A stretch of DNA of 64,000 nt from Gluconacetobacter aggeris. GTDB taxonomy: Bacteria > Pseudomonadota > Alphaproteobacteria > Acetobacterales > Acetobacteraceae. Both the position numbers and the translations under genes were made by a program. Shown here in pieces: positions 39,289 through 47,400 of this stretch. The stretch covers positions 310,001 to 374,000 of the forward strand of contig NZ_JABEQD010000002.1 of assembly GCF_014174395.1 (NCBI RefSeq), read 5' to 3'. The first letter of the stretch is position 1; each line of letters opens with the position of its first letter. The notes below the pieces were generated by a model. That model saw only the letters and a list, made by a program, of their open reading frames with translations, was not told where the DNA came from and did not search any database.

Positions 39289-41556
39289 TCAGTTCCGCAG
39301 GGGTTTGCCGGTAGCGATCATCTGGCGCATGCGCGCGCGGGTCGGTTCGGTAAGGGCGAGATCGAGAAAGCATTCCGTCACACGCGCGGTCAGGTCCGAG
39401 GCGCTGACCGGCCGCCCGTCGCCGGACAGAATCCCGGCCAGCGCACGCGCGATCACGCGGTCATGCGGGGCGAGGAAGGACGTCAGATCATCAACCACCC
39501 CGTCCAGCACGGCCCGAGGCGGCAGATGCAGATCGGGGGCCGCGGGCGGACGGAATCCGGGCCGCAATGCAAGCGCCACGGCGCGCGCATCTGCGATCAA
39601 CCGGTCCGCATTCATCACGATGCGATCATCCGGCCGCAGCAACCGGGCCTCCTGCGCAGGAAAGGCGCCCGGCCAGGTCACCCCCCGCACTACGGCCCGA
39701 AGCGTCGCCGAGGCCGCCTCGCCCGCCTCCAGTCCGGCGGCCTGGTGACGCGCCAGCCATGCCGCGACCCCGCCCCACCCCGGCACCAGGCCGACCTGCG
39801 CCTCGACCAGCCCGATCCGCGCCTCGGCATGGGCGACGACCCGGTGGGCATGCAGCAGGAATTCACATCCGCCGCCCACGGCCAGCGCGCCGACCGCACC
39901 AACAACAGGAAACGGCGCACAGGCCAGGGCATCGAACGCCCGCTGCCCGGCAAGCAGGAAAGCCTCCAGCCCCGCTCGGTCATTGCCTTCCGACAAGGCC
40001 AGCATGGTCTTCAGATCCGCGCCCGCACTGAAGACCGGCCCGTCATTCCCCGCGACCAGCGCATCGAAATAACGCGGCACGACGGCCGCGACCTGTTGCA
40101 CGGCATCGATCAGCGGCGGCGTGAAGACGTTCAGCTTGGTATGGAAAGCAAACAGCCCCACGCCATCATCCAGATCCCACAGCGACGCCGCCTCGCTCGA
40201 CCAGACCGGCTGCCGGGTCAGACGCAGCGCCGGCAGCGCGATGACGCCTTCGGCCGGCTCCAGCCGCGCATGAACCGCGCCCGACTCCCGTGGCGCCAGA
40301 ACTTCGCGCGCCCCATCCGCAACACGATAGAACCCACCGGCGGAGGCCGCCTGCAAAAGAGCGGGTACTGGCTGCCCGTCCTCGGCCAGCCGGCCGGCCA
40401 GCCATTCCGCCCCGATCCGGTCGATCAGTTCGAACGGCCCGTAGGTCCAGCCATAGCCAAGCCGCATGGCCTCATCCACCTGATCGGGCCGATCCGCGAT
40501 CTCTGGCACCAATGAAGCCGCATAAGCCAGGGTCCGTGACATCACCGCCCAGGCATAACGCGCCGCGAGATCGGTCCCCGCCATGAGCCGGCGCGGCTCC
40601 CCCTCCAGCACCGGCGCCGGGCGTGGGTCGCGATACTCCCCACCGGAGAGGTCCAGCACCTCCCGCCCCCCGCGTCCGGCGGCCATCCGGTAGAAGCCGC
40701 CGCCACCCTTGCGTCCCGTCAGCCCCCGCTCCAGCATCGCGGTGACACGCGCAGGCTCCGCGTCATAGGCCTGAATGGCGTCCTCAGTCGGCAGATTGGC
40801 CTGGAGCGAACGGATCAGGCCCGGCATCAGATCGATGCCGATCAGGTCGTACAAGCCGAATATGCCCGTGCGCGGCAGCCCGAACGGCTTGCCCATCGCC
40901 GCGTCGGCGGTCTCCACATCGATACCCAGCCGTAAGGCCTCGCCCAGCCCCGCCGCCAACCAGAAACAGCCGATACGATTGGCAATGAAACCCGGCGTGT
41001 CGTTGCACGCCACGATGCTCTTGCCGAGCGCGACATCGATGAAGCGGCTCAATCGTGCCACCGTACCGGGATCGGTGCGCGGCCCGCTCACCAGTTCCAG
41101 CAGCCTCATCTGACGGGGCGGATTGAAGAAATGGGCAATCAGCACGTCACGGGCCAGCGCCGGATTCATGCCCTCCACCAGTTCGCGCAGCGGGATCGTC
41201 GACGTATTGGACGACAGGACGGAACCCGGCTTCCTGAAGCGCGCGATCTCCGCGAACAGGGCACGCTTGATCTCCAGACGCTCGGCCACCGCCTCAACGA
41301 TCCAGTCCGCATCGGCAAGCAGCGCCATGTCGGTGCGCGTGCTGCCGGTCCGCACCCGGTCCGCGAAGCCCGGCAGCATGAAGCCCCCGACCTTGACCTG
41401 CCGCTCCACCGCACGGGAAGCGACCTCCGCATCCAGGTCCAGCAGCACGACTTCCGCGCCGGCATTGGCCATATGCGCCGCAATCCCGGCCCCCATCGTG
41501 CCAGCGCCAATGACCGCGCATTTACGTAATTCCATTTCTTTTTCTAAATTTTTCAT
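39289..41556 (-). CDS. Bifunctional 3-hydroxyacyl-CoA dehydrogenase/enoyl-CoA hydratase
   Basis: A 755-residue multidomain enzyme. Unlike E. coli FadB, the NAD-dependent 3-hydroxyacyl-CoA dehydrogenase comes first: CAVIGAGTMGAGIAAHMANAG, SSNTSTIPLREL, IAHFFNPPRQMRLLELV, with second helical domains up to about residue 400. The crotonase domain is at the C-terminal end (GADLKTMLALSEGND, FPVVGAVGALAVGGGCEFLLHAHRVVAHAEARIGLVE), ending near residue 620 with a helical tail. It performs hydration and second oxidation of beta-oxidation. The gene lies nine bases past the ETF-QO stop. Confidence 0.96.
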   Translation of the reverse strand: MKNLEKEMELRKCAVIGAGTMGAGIAAHMANAGAEVVLLDLDAEVASRAVERQVKVGGFMLPGFADRVRTGSTRTDMALLADADWIVEAVAERLEIKRALFAEIARFRKPGSVLSSNTSTIPLRELVEGMNPALARDVLIAHFFNPPRQMRLLELVSGPRTDPGTVARLSRFIDVALGKSIVACNDTPGFIANRIGCFWLAAGLGEALRLGIDVETADAAMGKPFGLPRTGIFGLYDLIGIDLMPGLIRSLQANLPTEDAIQAYDAEPARVTAMLERGLTGRKGGGGFYRMAAGRGGREVLDLSGGEYRDPRPAPVLEGEPRRLMAGTDLAARYAWAVMSRTLAYAASLVPEIADRPDQVDEAMRLGYGWTYGPFELIDRIGAEWLAGRLAEDGQPVPALLQAASAGGFYRVADGAREVLAPRESGAVHARLEPAEGVIALPALRLTRQPVWSSEAASLWDLDDGVGLFAFHTKLNVFTPPLIDAVQQVAAVVPRYFDALVAGNDGPVFSAGADLKTMLALSEGNDRAGLEAFLLAGQRAFDALACAPFPVVGAVGALAVGGGCEFLLHAHRVVAHAEARIGLVEAQVGLVPGWGGVAAWLARHQAAGLEAGEAASATLRAVVRGVTWPGAFPAQEARLLRPDDRIVMNADRLIADARAVALALRPGFRPPAAPDLHLPPRAVLDGVVDDLTSFLAPHDRVIARALAGILSGDGRPVSASDLTARVTECFLDLALTEPTRARMRQMIATGKPLRN

Positions 41557-41565
41557 ATATCTGCC

Positions 41566-43212
41566 TTACATATTCGCGTAATTGGGGCCACCGCCGCCCT
41601 CGGGCGGCGTCCAGGTGATGTTCTGGGCCGGATCCTTGATGTCGCAGGTCTTGCAATGCACGCAGTTCTGCGCGTTGATCACGAAGGAAGGCGTCCCGTC
41701 CGATGCAACGGCAACCTCATAGACGCCGGCCGGACAATAAAGCCGGGCCGGCTCGCCAAAGCGGGGCAAGTTCTCGCGGACCGGAAGCAACGGATCGGCC
41801 AGGCGCAGATGGCAGGGCTGGTTTTCTTCGTGATTCACACCCGATAGATACACCGAGGACAATCGGTCGAACGTCAGCACTCCGTCCGGATTCGGATAGG
41901 CGATCGGCGTAACCTCGGCGAGGGGACGCAGGCTGGCATGGTCGGCCTTGCGATGGCGCAGCGTCCCCATGACCGACATCCCCGCAAGCGCATGGGCCCA
42001 CATGTCCAGTCCGCCGAGGACAAGCCCCGCCAGACCGAAGCGCGACCAGAGCGGCTTGACGTTGCGGACGGGATAGAGATCGCGGCCGATCGGCGACGTA
42101 CGCCAGCCACTCTCATAGGATCGCGGCTCGATCAGGTCAGGGGCCGCGACAATCGCGTCGGCCGCCTGCATGCCGGAGAGGATGGCATTGTGCGATCCCT
42201 TGATGCGGGCAACATTCATGAAGCCCGCCGCGCAGCCGATCAGCGCCCCACCCGGAAAGGTCACACGGGGCACCGCCTGCCAACCGCCTTCGGTCAGGGC
42301 ACGTGCGCCATAGGCGACCCGGCGCCCGCCGGCCAGCAGATCGCGCATGGACGGATGCGTCTTGAAACGCTGGAACTCGTCGAACGGCGACAGCGTCGGG
42401 TTGGCATAGTCCAGATGGACGACAAAGCCCACCGTCACCAGGCTATCCGCGCCGTGATAGACGAAGGAACCGCCGCCAGTATGCCGGTCCAGCGGCCAGC
42501 CCACAGTGTGCCGGATCAGGCCAGGATGGCATTTCCCCGGCGCCACCTCCCACACTTCCTTGATCCCGATGCCATATTTCTGGAACCCGGCGTCACGATC
42601 CAGCCCATGGCGGGCAATGACCTGCTTGCTCAGCGAGCCACGCGCACCTTCGGCAAACAGGGTATAGCGTGACCGAAGTTCCATGCCCGGCGTGAATGAT
42701 GCGCCAGGCTTGCCATCCCTGCCGATTCCCATGTCACCGGTGGCAATCCCCTCGACGCGGCCGGTATCGTCGTAAAGGATCTCGACCGCCGGGAAGCCGG
42801 TATAGATCTCGACGCCAAGCTCTTCCGCCCGAGCCGCCAGATAGCGCGTCACCTCTCCCAGCGACCCGACGAAACATCCCCTGTTGCTCATGCGCGCGGG
42901 AAACAGGATTTCCGGCACGGAAAAAGCCCGACTCCGCGTCAGGAAGGCAAATCGATCCTCTGACACCTCTTGCCGAAGCGGGCGATCGCCATCGTCCCGC
43001 CAATCCGGCAGCAGGGCGTCCAGACCGACAGGGTCCATGACCACGCCGGAGAGGATATGGGCGCCGGTTTCAGCACCTTTCTCCACCACGATGACCTGGA
43101 GCCCCGGTACCCGTTGCCTGAGTCGGATCGCCGCGGCCAGACCCGCGGGACCTGCCCCAACGATCACGACGTCGCATGTCACGACCTCTCGATCCTCACG
43201 ATGCCCCAGCAC
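41566..43212 (-). CDS. Electron transfer flavoprotein-ubiquinone oxidoreductase
   Basis: A 548-residue inner-membrane-associated FAD/4Fe-4S protein passing electrons from ETF to ubiquinone. FAD site DVVIVGAGPAGLAAAIRLRQ near the N-terminus; ILSGVVMDPVGLDALLPDW and FTPGMELRSRYTLFAEGARG follow; C-terminal cluster NAQNCVHCKTCDIKDPAQNI with WTPPEGGGGPNY is diagnostic. The start is placed at GTG 43212 because AAGGGG precedes it at six bases and it gives the family length; a GTG at 43263 is an alternative. It is the first gene of the beta-oxidation operon. Confidence 0.97.
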   Translation of the reverse strand: MLGHREDREVVTCDVVIVGAGPAGLAAAIRLRQRVPGLQVIVVEKGAETGAHILSGVVMDPVGLDALLPDWRDDGDRPLRQEVSEDRFAFLTRSRAFSVPEILFPARMSNRGCFVGSLGEVTRYLAARAEELGVEIYTGFPAVEILYDDTGRVEGIATGDMGIGRDGKPGASFTPGMELRSRYTLFAEGARGSLSKQVIARHGLDRDAGFQKYGIGIKEVWEVAPGKCHPGLIRHTVGWPLDRHTGGGSFVYHGADSLVTVGFVVHLDYANPTLSPFDEFQRFKTHPSMRDLLAGGRRVAYGARALTEGGWQAVPRVTFPGGALIGCAAGFMNVARIKGSHNAILSGMQAADAIVAAPDLIEPRSYESGWRTSPIGRDLYPVRNVKPLWSRFGLAGLVLGGLDMWAHALAGMSVMGTLRHRKADHASLRPLAEVTPIAYPNPDGVLTFDRLSSVYLSGVNHEENQPCHLRLADPLLPVRENLPRFGEPARLYCPAGVYEVAVASDGTPSFVINAQNCVHCKTCDIKDPAQNITWTPPEGGGGPNYANM

Positions 43213-43788
43213 CTGTATCCCCTTGCCCAATGTGGGTCCGAAACAGGACGAACCGGAAAACACCGCACGCCCGGGTTAACCAGGCGGCTGAGCCGATTCG
43301 TCCGCCTGCATCCGCCACCGAAACTACCAAACACTTGTTGGGCAATGTGTAGATACCGGTTTCATGCTTTGTCGAGGTCCAAAATAGGCAAGGACGATCA
43401 CAGATGTATGATGCGGTGCGCGGAACGAACGGCAGAGCGTCTGAGACGCCTGTTTGGAAATACGCCTGCGCCAGAACAGATCAATTCAGATATTCTTATT
43501 TATTTCACATAAGATTTTCAATTCATTACGACCACGGAGAGACTTGCGAAAGATGCGATGGAAAGGCTTCTCAATCGCTCCCCGCGCGGTCGAACCGCTC
43601 ATGCGCGGAACGCGGGGGGCCGCAGCGCGCCATCCGAGGCCGGTCGAACGCACGCCCCTCAGCGGCGAGCGCGCGCCCGGCCGGGCAACACATCACGCAA
43701 GATCGGCTGATGTAGGCAGCCATGCCCGACATCGGAAACCGGCCGAGGCGCGTCGGGATCGCCACCAACGCGCGTCCGCACCCAGCCT
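43213..43788. other. Non-coding region upstream of the beta-oxidation operon
   Basis: These 576 bases hold no convincing gene. They contain an imperfect dyad ACACTTGTTGGGCAATGTGT (43331-43350) and an 8-bp GGTTAACC palindrome (43274-43281), both possible operators for the minus-strand operon. A striking AT-rich pocket lies at 43481-43530 (a TTATTTATTT-containing stretch) in otherwise GC-rich DNA. The region ends with a copy of the dispersed repeat beyond gloB. Confidence 0.4.
43748..43780. repeat. Dispersed intergenic palindromic repeat, copy B
   Basis: A 33-bp element (GCGCGTC-GGGATCGCCACC-AACGCGCGTCCGCA) beginning eight bases past the gloB stop codon, in the same orientation as copies A and C. 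The arms GCGCG/CGCGC are kept, while the centre has one inserted G. Confidence 0.55.
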
Positions 43789-44517
43789 TCAACGAAAACC
43801 ATCCTTCTCCCGCCGCAGCCGCGCGAAGGCCGCCGCGTCGGGCGCACGCAGGAACGGATTGGTGCGCTTTTCCAGCCCCAGCCGCACCGGCACGGTGGGC
43901 CGCCCTTCGGCCCGCATTCTCTCGATCTCGGCCGCGCGTTCGCGCAACGCCCCATTGTCGGGATCGACCGCCAGCGCGAAGCGCGCGTTGGACTGCGTAT
44001 ATTCATGCCCGCAGCAGACCAGCGTCGCATCCGGCAGGGCGGCGATCCGGCGCAGGGACTGGAACATCTCCTCCGCCGAGCCTTCGAACAGCCGCCCGCA
44101 ACCCAGGCTGAACAGCGTGTCGCCACAGAACAGCGCCGGGGTCAGCGGAAAATAATAGGCAATATGCCCGCGCGTATGGCCCGGCGTCTCCATCACGGTG
44201 CCGATGGCCCCGCCCAGCGTCACGCCGTCGCCGTCATTCACCGCCTGGTCCAGCATCGGCAGCCGGTAGGCATCGGCCGCCGCCCCGGTCACAATCGCAC
44301 CGTAGCGCTTGCGCAGGGCATCGGTCGCCGCCACATGATCGGCATGATGATGCGTCAGGAAAATCTGGTCCAGCCGGCCGCCGGCCTGCTCCACCGCCGC
44401 GACCAGGGGGGCCTCCTCGGCCGGATCGACCAGCGCCGTGGCGCCGCTTTCCTCGTCACGCAGCAGCCAGGCGTAATTGTCGGCCAGGATCGGCACCGGG
44501 TGGATGGCAAGCACCAT
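43789..44517 (-). CDS. gloB: Hydroxyacylglutathione hydrolase (glyoxalase II)
   Basis: A 242-residue metallo-beta-lactamase-fold enzyme hydrolysing S-lactoylglutathione to lactate and glutathione, the second step of methylglyoxal detoxification. Metal motif THHHADHV, second His in TPGHTRGHIAYYF, Asp in FCGDTLFSLGCGRLFEGS and His in CCGHEYT. ATG 44517 gives the family N-terminus MVLAIHPVPILADNYAWLL; longer readings run into the antisense of the next gene. It is divergent from the methyltransferase gene. Confidence 0.97.
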   Translation of the reverse strand: MVLAIHPVPILADNYAWLLRDEESGATALVDPAEEAPLVAAVEQAGGRLDQIFLTHHHADHVAATDALRKRYGAIVTGAAADAYRLPMLDQAVNDGDGVTLGGAIGTVMETPGHTRGHIAYYFPLTPALFCGDTLFSLGCGRLFEGSAEEMFQSLRRIAALPDATLVCCGHEYTQSNARFALAVDPDNGALRERAAEIERMRAEGRPTVPVRLGLEKRTNPFLRAPDAAAFARLRREKDGFR

Positions 44518-44589
44518 GATCTCTCTCCGTCTCGTACGCGGCTCCAGGGCGGTCCGGCATTCTCCAACAGTTTGTGCTAATCTGGCCTG

Positions 44590-45315
44590 ATGCAAGACGA
44601 TATCTGCACCGCAGCCAGATTCTATGCCGGCCGCGCGGGCGAGAACACCGCCCGGCTGCTGCGGCATCGCCTGCATGCATTCTGGCCCCACACCGGCAAC
44701 GACCGGATATTGGGGCTGGGCTACACGCTGCCCTTCCTCCAGCTCTGGACCCGGCCGGACGGCGCGCCCTGCATCTCGGCGCGGATGGACACGCCCGTCA
44801 CCCGCGACGCCCCCCCCTTCACGCCGGAGGGCATGCGCGACTGCCTGGTGGCCGAAGACCGCCTGCCCTTCCCCGACCTGTCCTTCGACCGGGTGCTGCT
44901 GGTCCACGCGCTGGAAATCACCCAGCGACCCGACGCACTCGTCCGCTCGGTATGGAAGGTCATGAAGGATCATGGCCGCCTGCTGCTGGTCGTGCCCAAC
45001 CGCGCCGGCTGGTGGGCGCATTCCGACGGCACGCCCTTCGGCCAGGGCGAGCCCTTTTCCGCCCGCCAGATCGCGCGACGCCTGTCGCAGGCCTTCCTGC
45101 GCGCCGAACGGCATGACGGCGCACTGTTCATGCCTCCGCCCGGGGCCGGGCACCGGCGCCCCGGCGCGCTGGCCGAAACTGCCGGCCACATGCTGCTGCC
45201 GCAACTGGGCGGCGTCTTCGTCATCGAAGCGGTCAAGGACGTCTATTCCGGCGTCCCGGCCCTGAGCGCGCCGGCCCTGATCCGCGCGCCCCGACGGATC
45301 TACGAACCCGGCTGA
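44590..45315 (+). CDS. SAM-dependent methyltransferase (class I, unknown substrate)
   Basis: A 241-residue protein. The Rossmann-type pattern is visible: ILGLGYTLPFLQLW as the SAM-binding glycine loop, LPFPDLSFDRVLLVHALEI as motif II/III, and HGRLLLVVPNRAGWWA as the later strand. The pattern matches family 11-type methyltransferases found beside gloB in alphaproteobacteria. The substrate is not known. It lies 72 bases from gloB in the divergent direction and 84 bases before psd. Confidence 0.88.
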   Translation: MQDDICTAARFYAGRAGENTARLLRHRLHAFWPHTGNDRILGLGYTLPFLQLWTRPDGAPCISARMDTPVTRDAPPFTPEGMRDCLVAEDRLPFPDLSFDRVLLVHALEITQRPDALVRSVWKVMKDHGRLLLVVPNRAGWWAHSDGTPFGQGEPFSARQIARRLSQAFLRAERHDGALFMPPPGAGHRRPGALAETAGHMLLPQLGGVFVIEAVKDVYSGVPALSAPALIRAPRRIYEPG

Positions 45316-45399
45316 CCGCCCCCCCGATCCATGCCACACTGGCGTCGCACCGGCGCCACGCTTGACCCATTCCCCCGCAAACCCCATGAAGCTCGGTCC

Positions 45400-46077
45400 A
45401 TGTCCCTGATCCAGTCCATCAAGCTCGTCCTCGCGCGACCGCATCCGGCCGCCCGTCCCTTCCTCCTGGCGTCGGGTGCCACCGCGCTGGCAGCCCGGCT
45501 GCTGCCCTGGCGCCCGGCCCGCTGGCTCAGCCACGCGGCGGGGCTGTTCTTCGGCTTCTGCCTCTATTTCTTCCGCGATCCGGAGCGCGTGCCGCCGGCC
45601 GACCCGCATCTGGCGGTAGCCCCCGCCGATGGCCGCGTGGTGTCGGTGGAAAAGGTCTCCCCCCCCGCGTCGCTCGACATGGGCGACGCGCCGGTCTGGC
45701 GCATCGCCACCTTCCTGTCGGTGCTGGACGTGCATGTGAACCGCATGCCCGCCGCCGGAACCGTGACGCGCGTAGCCTACCATCCCGGCCAGTTCCTCAA
45801 CGCCAGCCTGGACAAGGCGTCCGACCTCAACGAACGCAATGCCCTGCGCCTGACGCTGGAAGACGGGCGCAACCTGGCGGTGGTGCAGATCGCGGGCCTG
45901 ATCGCCCGGCGCATCCTGTGCGATGCCGAGGAAGGCATGACCTATGAGGCCGGCGAGCGCTTCGGCCTGATCCGCTTCGGCTCGCGCACCGACCTGTACC
46001 TGCCGCCGGGCGTGGAACCGCTGGTCTCGACCGGCCAGACCATGATCGGCGGCGAAACGGTCATGGCGCGTCTCTGA
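45400..46077 (+). CDS. psd: Phosphatidylserine decarboxylase, short archaeal/alphaproteobacterial type
   Basis: A 225-residue proenzyme making phosphatidylethanolamine from phosphatidylserine at the inner membrane. It has N-terminal membrane segments ([30 protein letters not shown]), [11 protein letters not shown]-like [24 protein letters not shown] and the self-cleavage motif [10 protein letters not shown], where the Ser becomes the pyruvoyl group. The start is at ATG 45400, giving the family N-terminus; an ATG at 45331 would add 23 residues. It is five bases before pssA. Confidence 0.96.
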   Translation: MSLIQSIKLVLARPHPAARPFLLASGATALAARLLPWRPARWLSHAAGLFFGFCLYFFRDPERVPPADPHLAVAPADGRVVSVEKVSPPASLDMGDAPVWRIATFLSVLDVHVNRMPAAGTVTRVAYHPGQFLNASLDKASDLNERNALRLTLEDGRNLAVVQIAGLIARRILCDAEEGMTYEAGERFGLIRFGSRTDLYLPPGVEPLVSTGQTMIGGETVMARL

Positions 46078-46082
46078 CCCCG

Positions 46083-47057
46083 ATGGCCCTGCCCGACACG
46101 CCCCCCTCCTCCGCCCCGGCCACGCCGCGGCGGCGGCGCCGGCTGATTCGCAGACGACGGCCCCGCGTTCGCGGCCCGTCCTTCAACCGGCTGATCCCCA
46201 ACATCATGACGATGCTGGGCCTGTGCGCGGGGCTGACGGGCATGCGCTTCGCGCTCGACGGACGGTTCGGCGACGCGGCGGTGGCCCTGCTGATCGCCGC
46301 CTGCATCGACGGGCTGGACGGGCGCATCGCCCGCCTGCTGCGCGGCACCAGCCGCTTCGGCGCGGAATTCGACAGCCTGTCCGATTTCCTGTGCTTCGGC
46401 GTGGCGCCCGGCTTCGTGCTGTATCTGTGGGCACTGCGCGATGCCGGGCGCTACGGCTACCTGCCCTGCATCATGTTCACGGTCTGCATGGCGCTGCGCC
46501 TGGCGCGCTTCAACGCCAGCCTGGACGATACCGAAAAGCCCAAATACGCCAGCAATTTCTTCACCGGCGTCCCGGCCCCCGCCGGGGCGGGACTGGCGAT
46601 GTTTCCCCTGTTCCTGGGGCTGGAGGCCCACAAGCTGGGCTGGAACCAGGTCTATGAGCTGACCCGCCTGCCGCTCCTGCCGGCGCTGACGCTCAGCGGC
46701 ACCGCGTTCCTGCTGGTCTCCACGCTGCCCGTCTGGTCGTTCAAGAATTTCAAGGTCCCGTCGGCCTATGTGCTGCCGCTGATGCTGGGCACCGGCGCCT
46801 ATGCCGCCGTCCTGGTCGCCGACCCGTGGGGCGCGCTGGCTGCCGCAGGCGTGATCTATATCGCCCTGCTGCCCCTCAGCCGCCGCAGCTTCCACCGCCT
46901 GAAGCAGGAGGCCCTGGCCCTTCAGGCCGAGGAAGACAATCCGGAGGCCCCCAGCAACGCCGCCAGCCCGGCGACGATGGAAGCCGGCGAAGGCGGACAG
47001 CCGGGGATCGACGCATCCAGCGGCGCCCGGCCCTCCAACCCGCCCAGAACGGCATAA
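46083..47057 (+). CDS. pssA: CDP-diacylglycerol-serine O-phosphatidyltransferase
   Basis: A 324-residue integral membrane enzyme making phosphatidylserine, the substrate of Psd just upstream. The CDP-alcohol phosphatidyltransferase motif is complete: DGLDGRIARLLRGTSRFGAE followed by FDSLSD. An arginine-rich N-terminus (RRRRRLIRRRR) may bind acidic lipid. Six to eight membrane segments follow. The last about 45 residues (from EEDNPEAPSNAASP) are hydrophilic and are encoded opposite the conserved 3' part of the converging hyfI-like gene, so this tail looks like an overprinted extension. Confidence 0.96.
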   Translation: MALPDTPPSSAPATPRRRRRLIRRRRPRVRGPSFNRLIPNIMTMLGLCAGLTGMRFALDGRFGDAAVALLIAACIDGLDGRIARLLRGTSRFGAEFDSLSDFLCFGVAPGFVLYLWALRDAGRYGYLPCIMFTVCMALRLARFNASLDDTEKPKYASNFFTGVPAPAGAGLAMFPLFLGLEAHKLGWNQVYELTRLPLLPALTLSGTAFLLVSTLPVWSFKNFKVPSAYVLPLMLGTGAYAAVLVADPWGALAAAGVIYIALLPLSRRSFHRLKQEALALQAEEDNPEAPSNAASPATMEAGEGGQPGIDASSGARPSNPPRTA

Positions 47058-47389
47058 TTCTCCCCGAACGGGCCGCCATCGATCGCGCAGGCCCCAACCG
47101 CCACCAGCGCCCGCGGATCGGGCATGGCATGCCATGCCGCCTCCAGCACCGGGGCCATGGCGCGGGTCAGCGGCCCGGTCACCAGCAGCACATCGGCCAG
47201 GCGCGGCGTCGTCACGAAACGCAGGCCCGTCGCCGGCAGCGCATAGGCCGCCCCGTCCAGCGCCGAGACCTCCATCGCGCATCCCTCGCACCCGCCTGTA
47301 TCCACGTGAAACACCGCCATCGGCCCCACGGCCGGCAGGCGGATGGCAGGCCGGACTCCCCGCGCCAGAATCGCACGCAGCAGCGCCAA
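46922..47389 (-). CDS. Hyf/complex-I-like small subunit (NuoB/HyfI family)
   Basis: A 155-residue iron-sulfur subunit. The four cluster ligands of the group 4 hydrogenase/complex I family are present: HVDTGGCEGCAMEV, VGACAIDGGPFGEN and IPGCPPSP. A TTG start at 47389 with GGAGG six bases upstream, directly after the TAG of the large-subunit gene, gives a normal length; longer readings would overlap that gene out of frame. It is the last gene of the operon and overlaps the converging pssA by 136 bases. It should hold the distal 4Fe-4S cluster of a membrane electron-transfer complex. Confidence 0.88.
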   Translation of the reverse strand: MALLRAILARGVRPAIRLPAVGPMAVFHVDTGGCEGCAMEVSALDGAAYALPATGLRFVTTPRLADVLLVTGPLTRAMAPVLEAAWHAMPDPRALVAVGACAIDGGPFGENYAVLGGLEGRAPLDASIPGCPPSPASIVAGLAALLGASGLSSSA

Positions 47390-47400
47390 GAATCGCCTCC

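Noticed and set aside
43331-43350. ACACTTGTTGGGCAATGTGT as a named FadR or TetR operator
   Set aside because: The dyad is imperfect with only about five of seven matching arm positions, so it is mentioned only as a possible operator.
43404-44155. Open frames of about 100-230 codons on the plus strand between the ETF-QO and gloB genes
   Set aside because: Basic, low-complexity translations running into the antisense of gloB or ending in a repeat; no recognisable domain, so not annotated.
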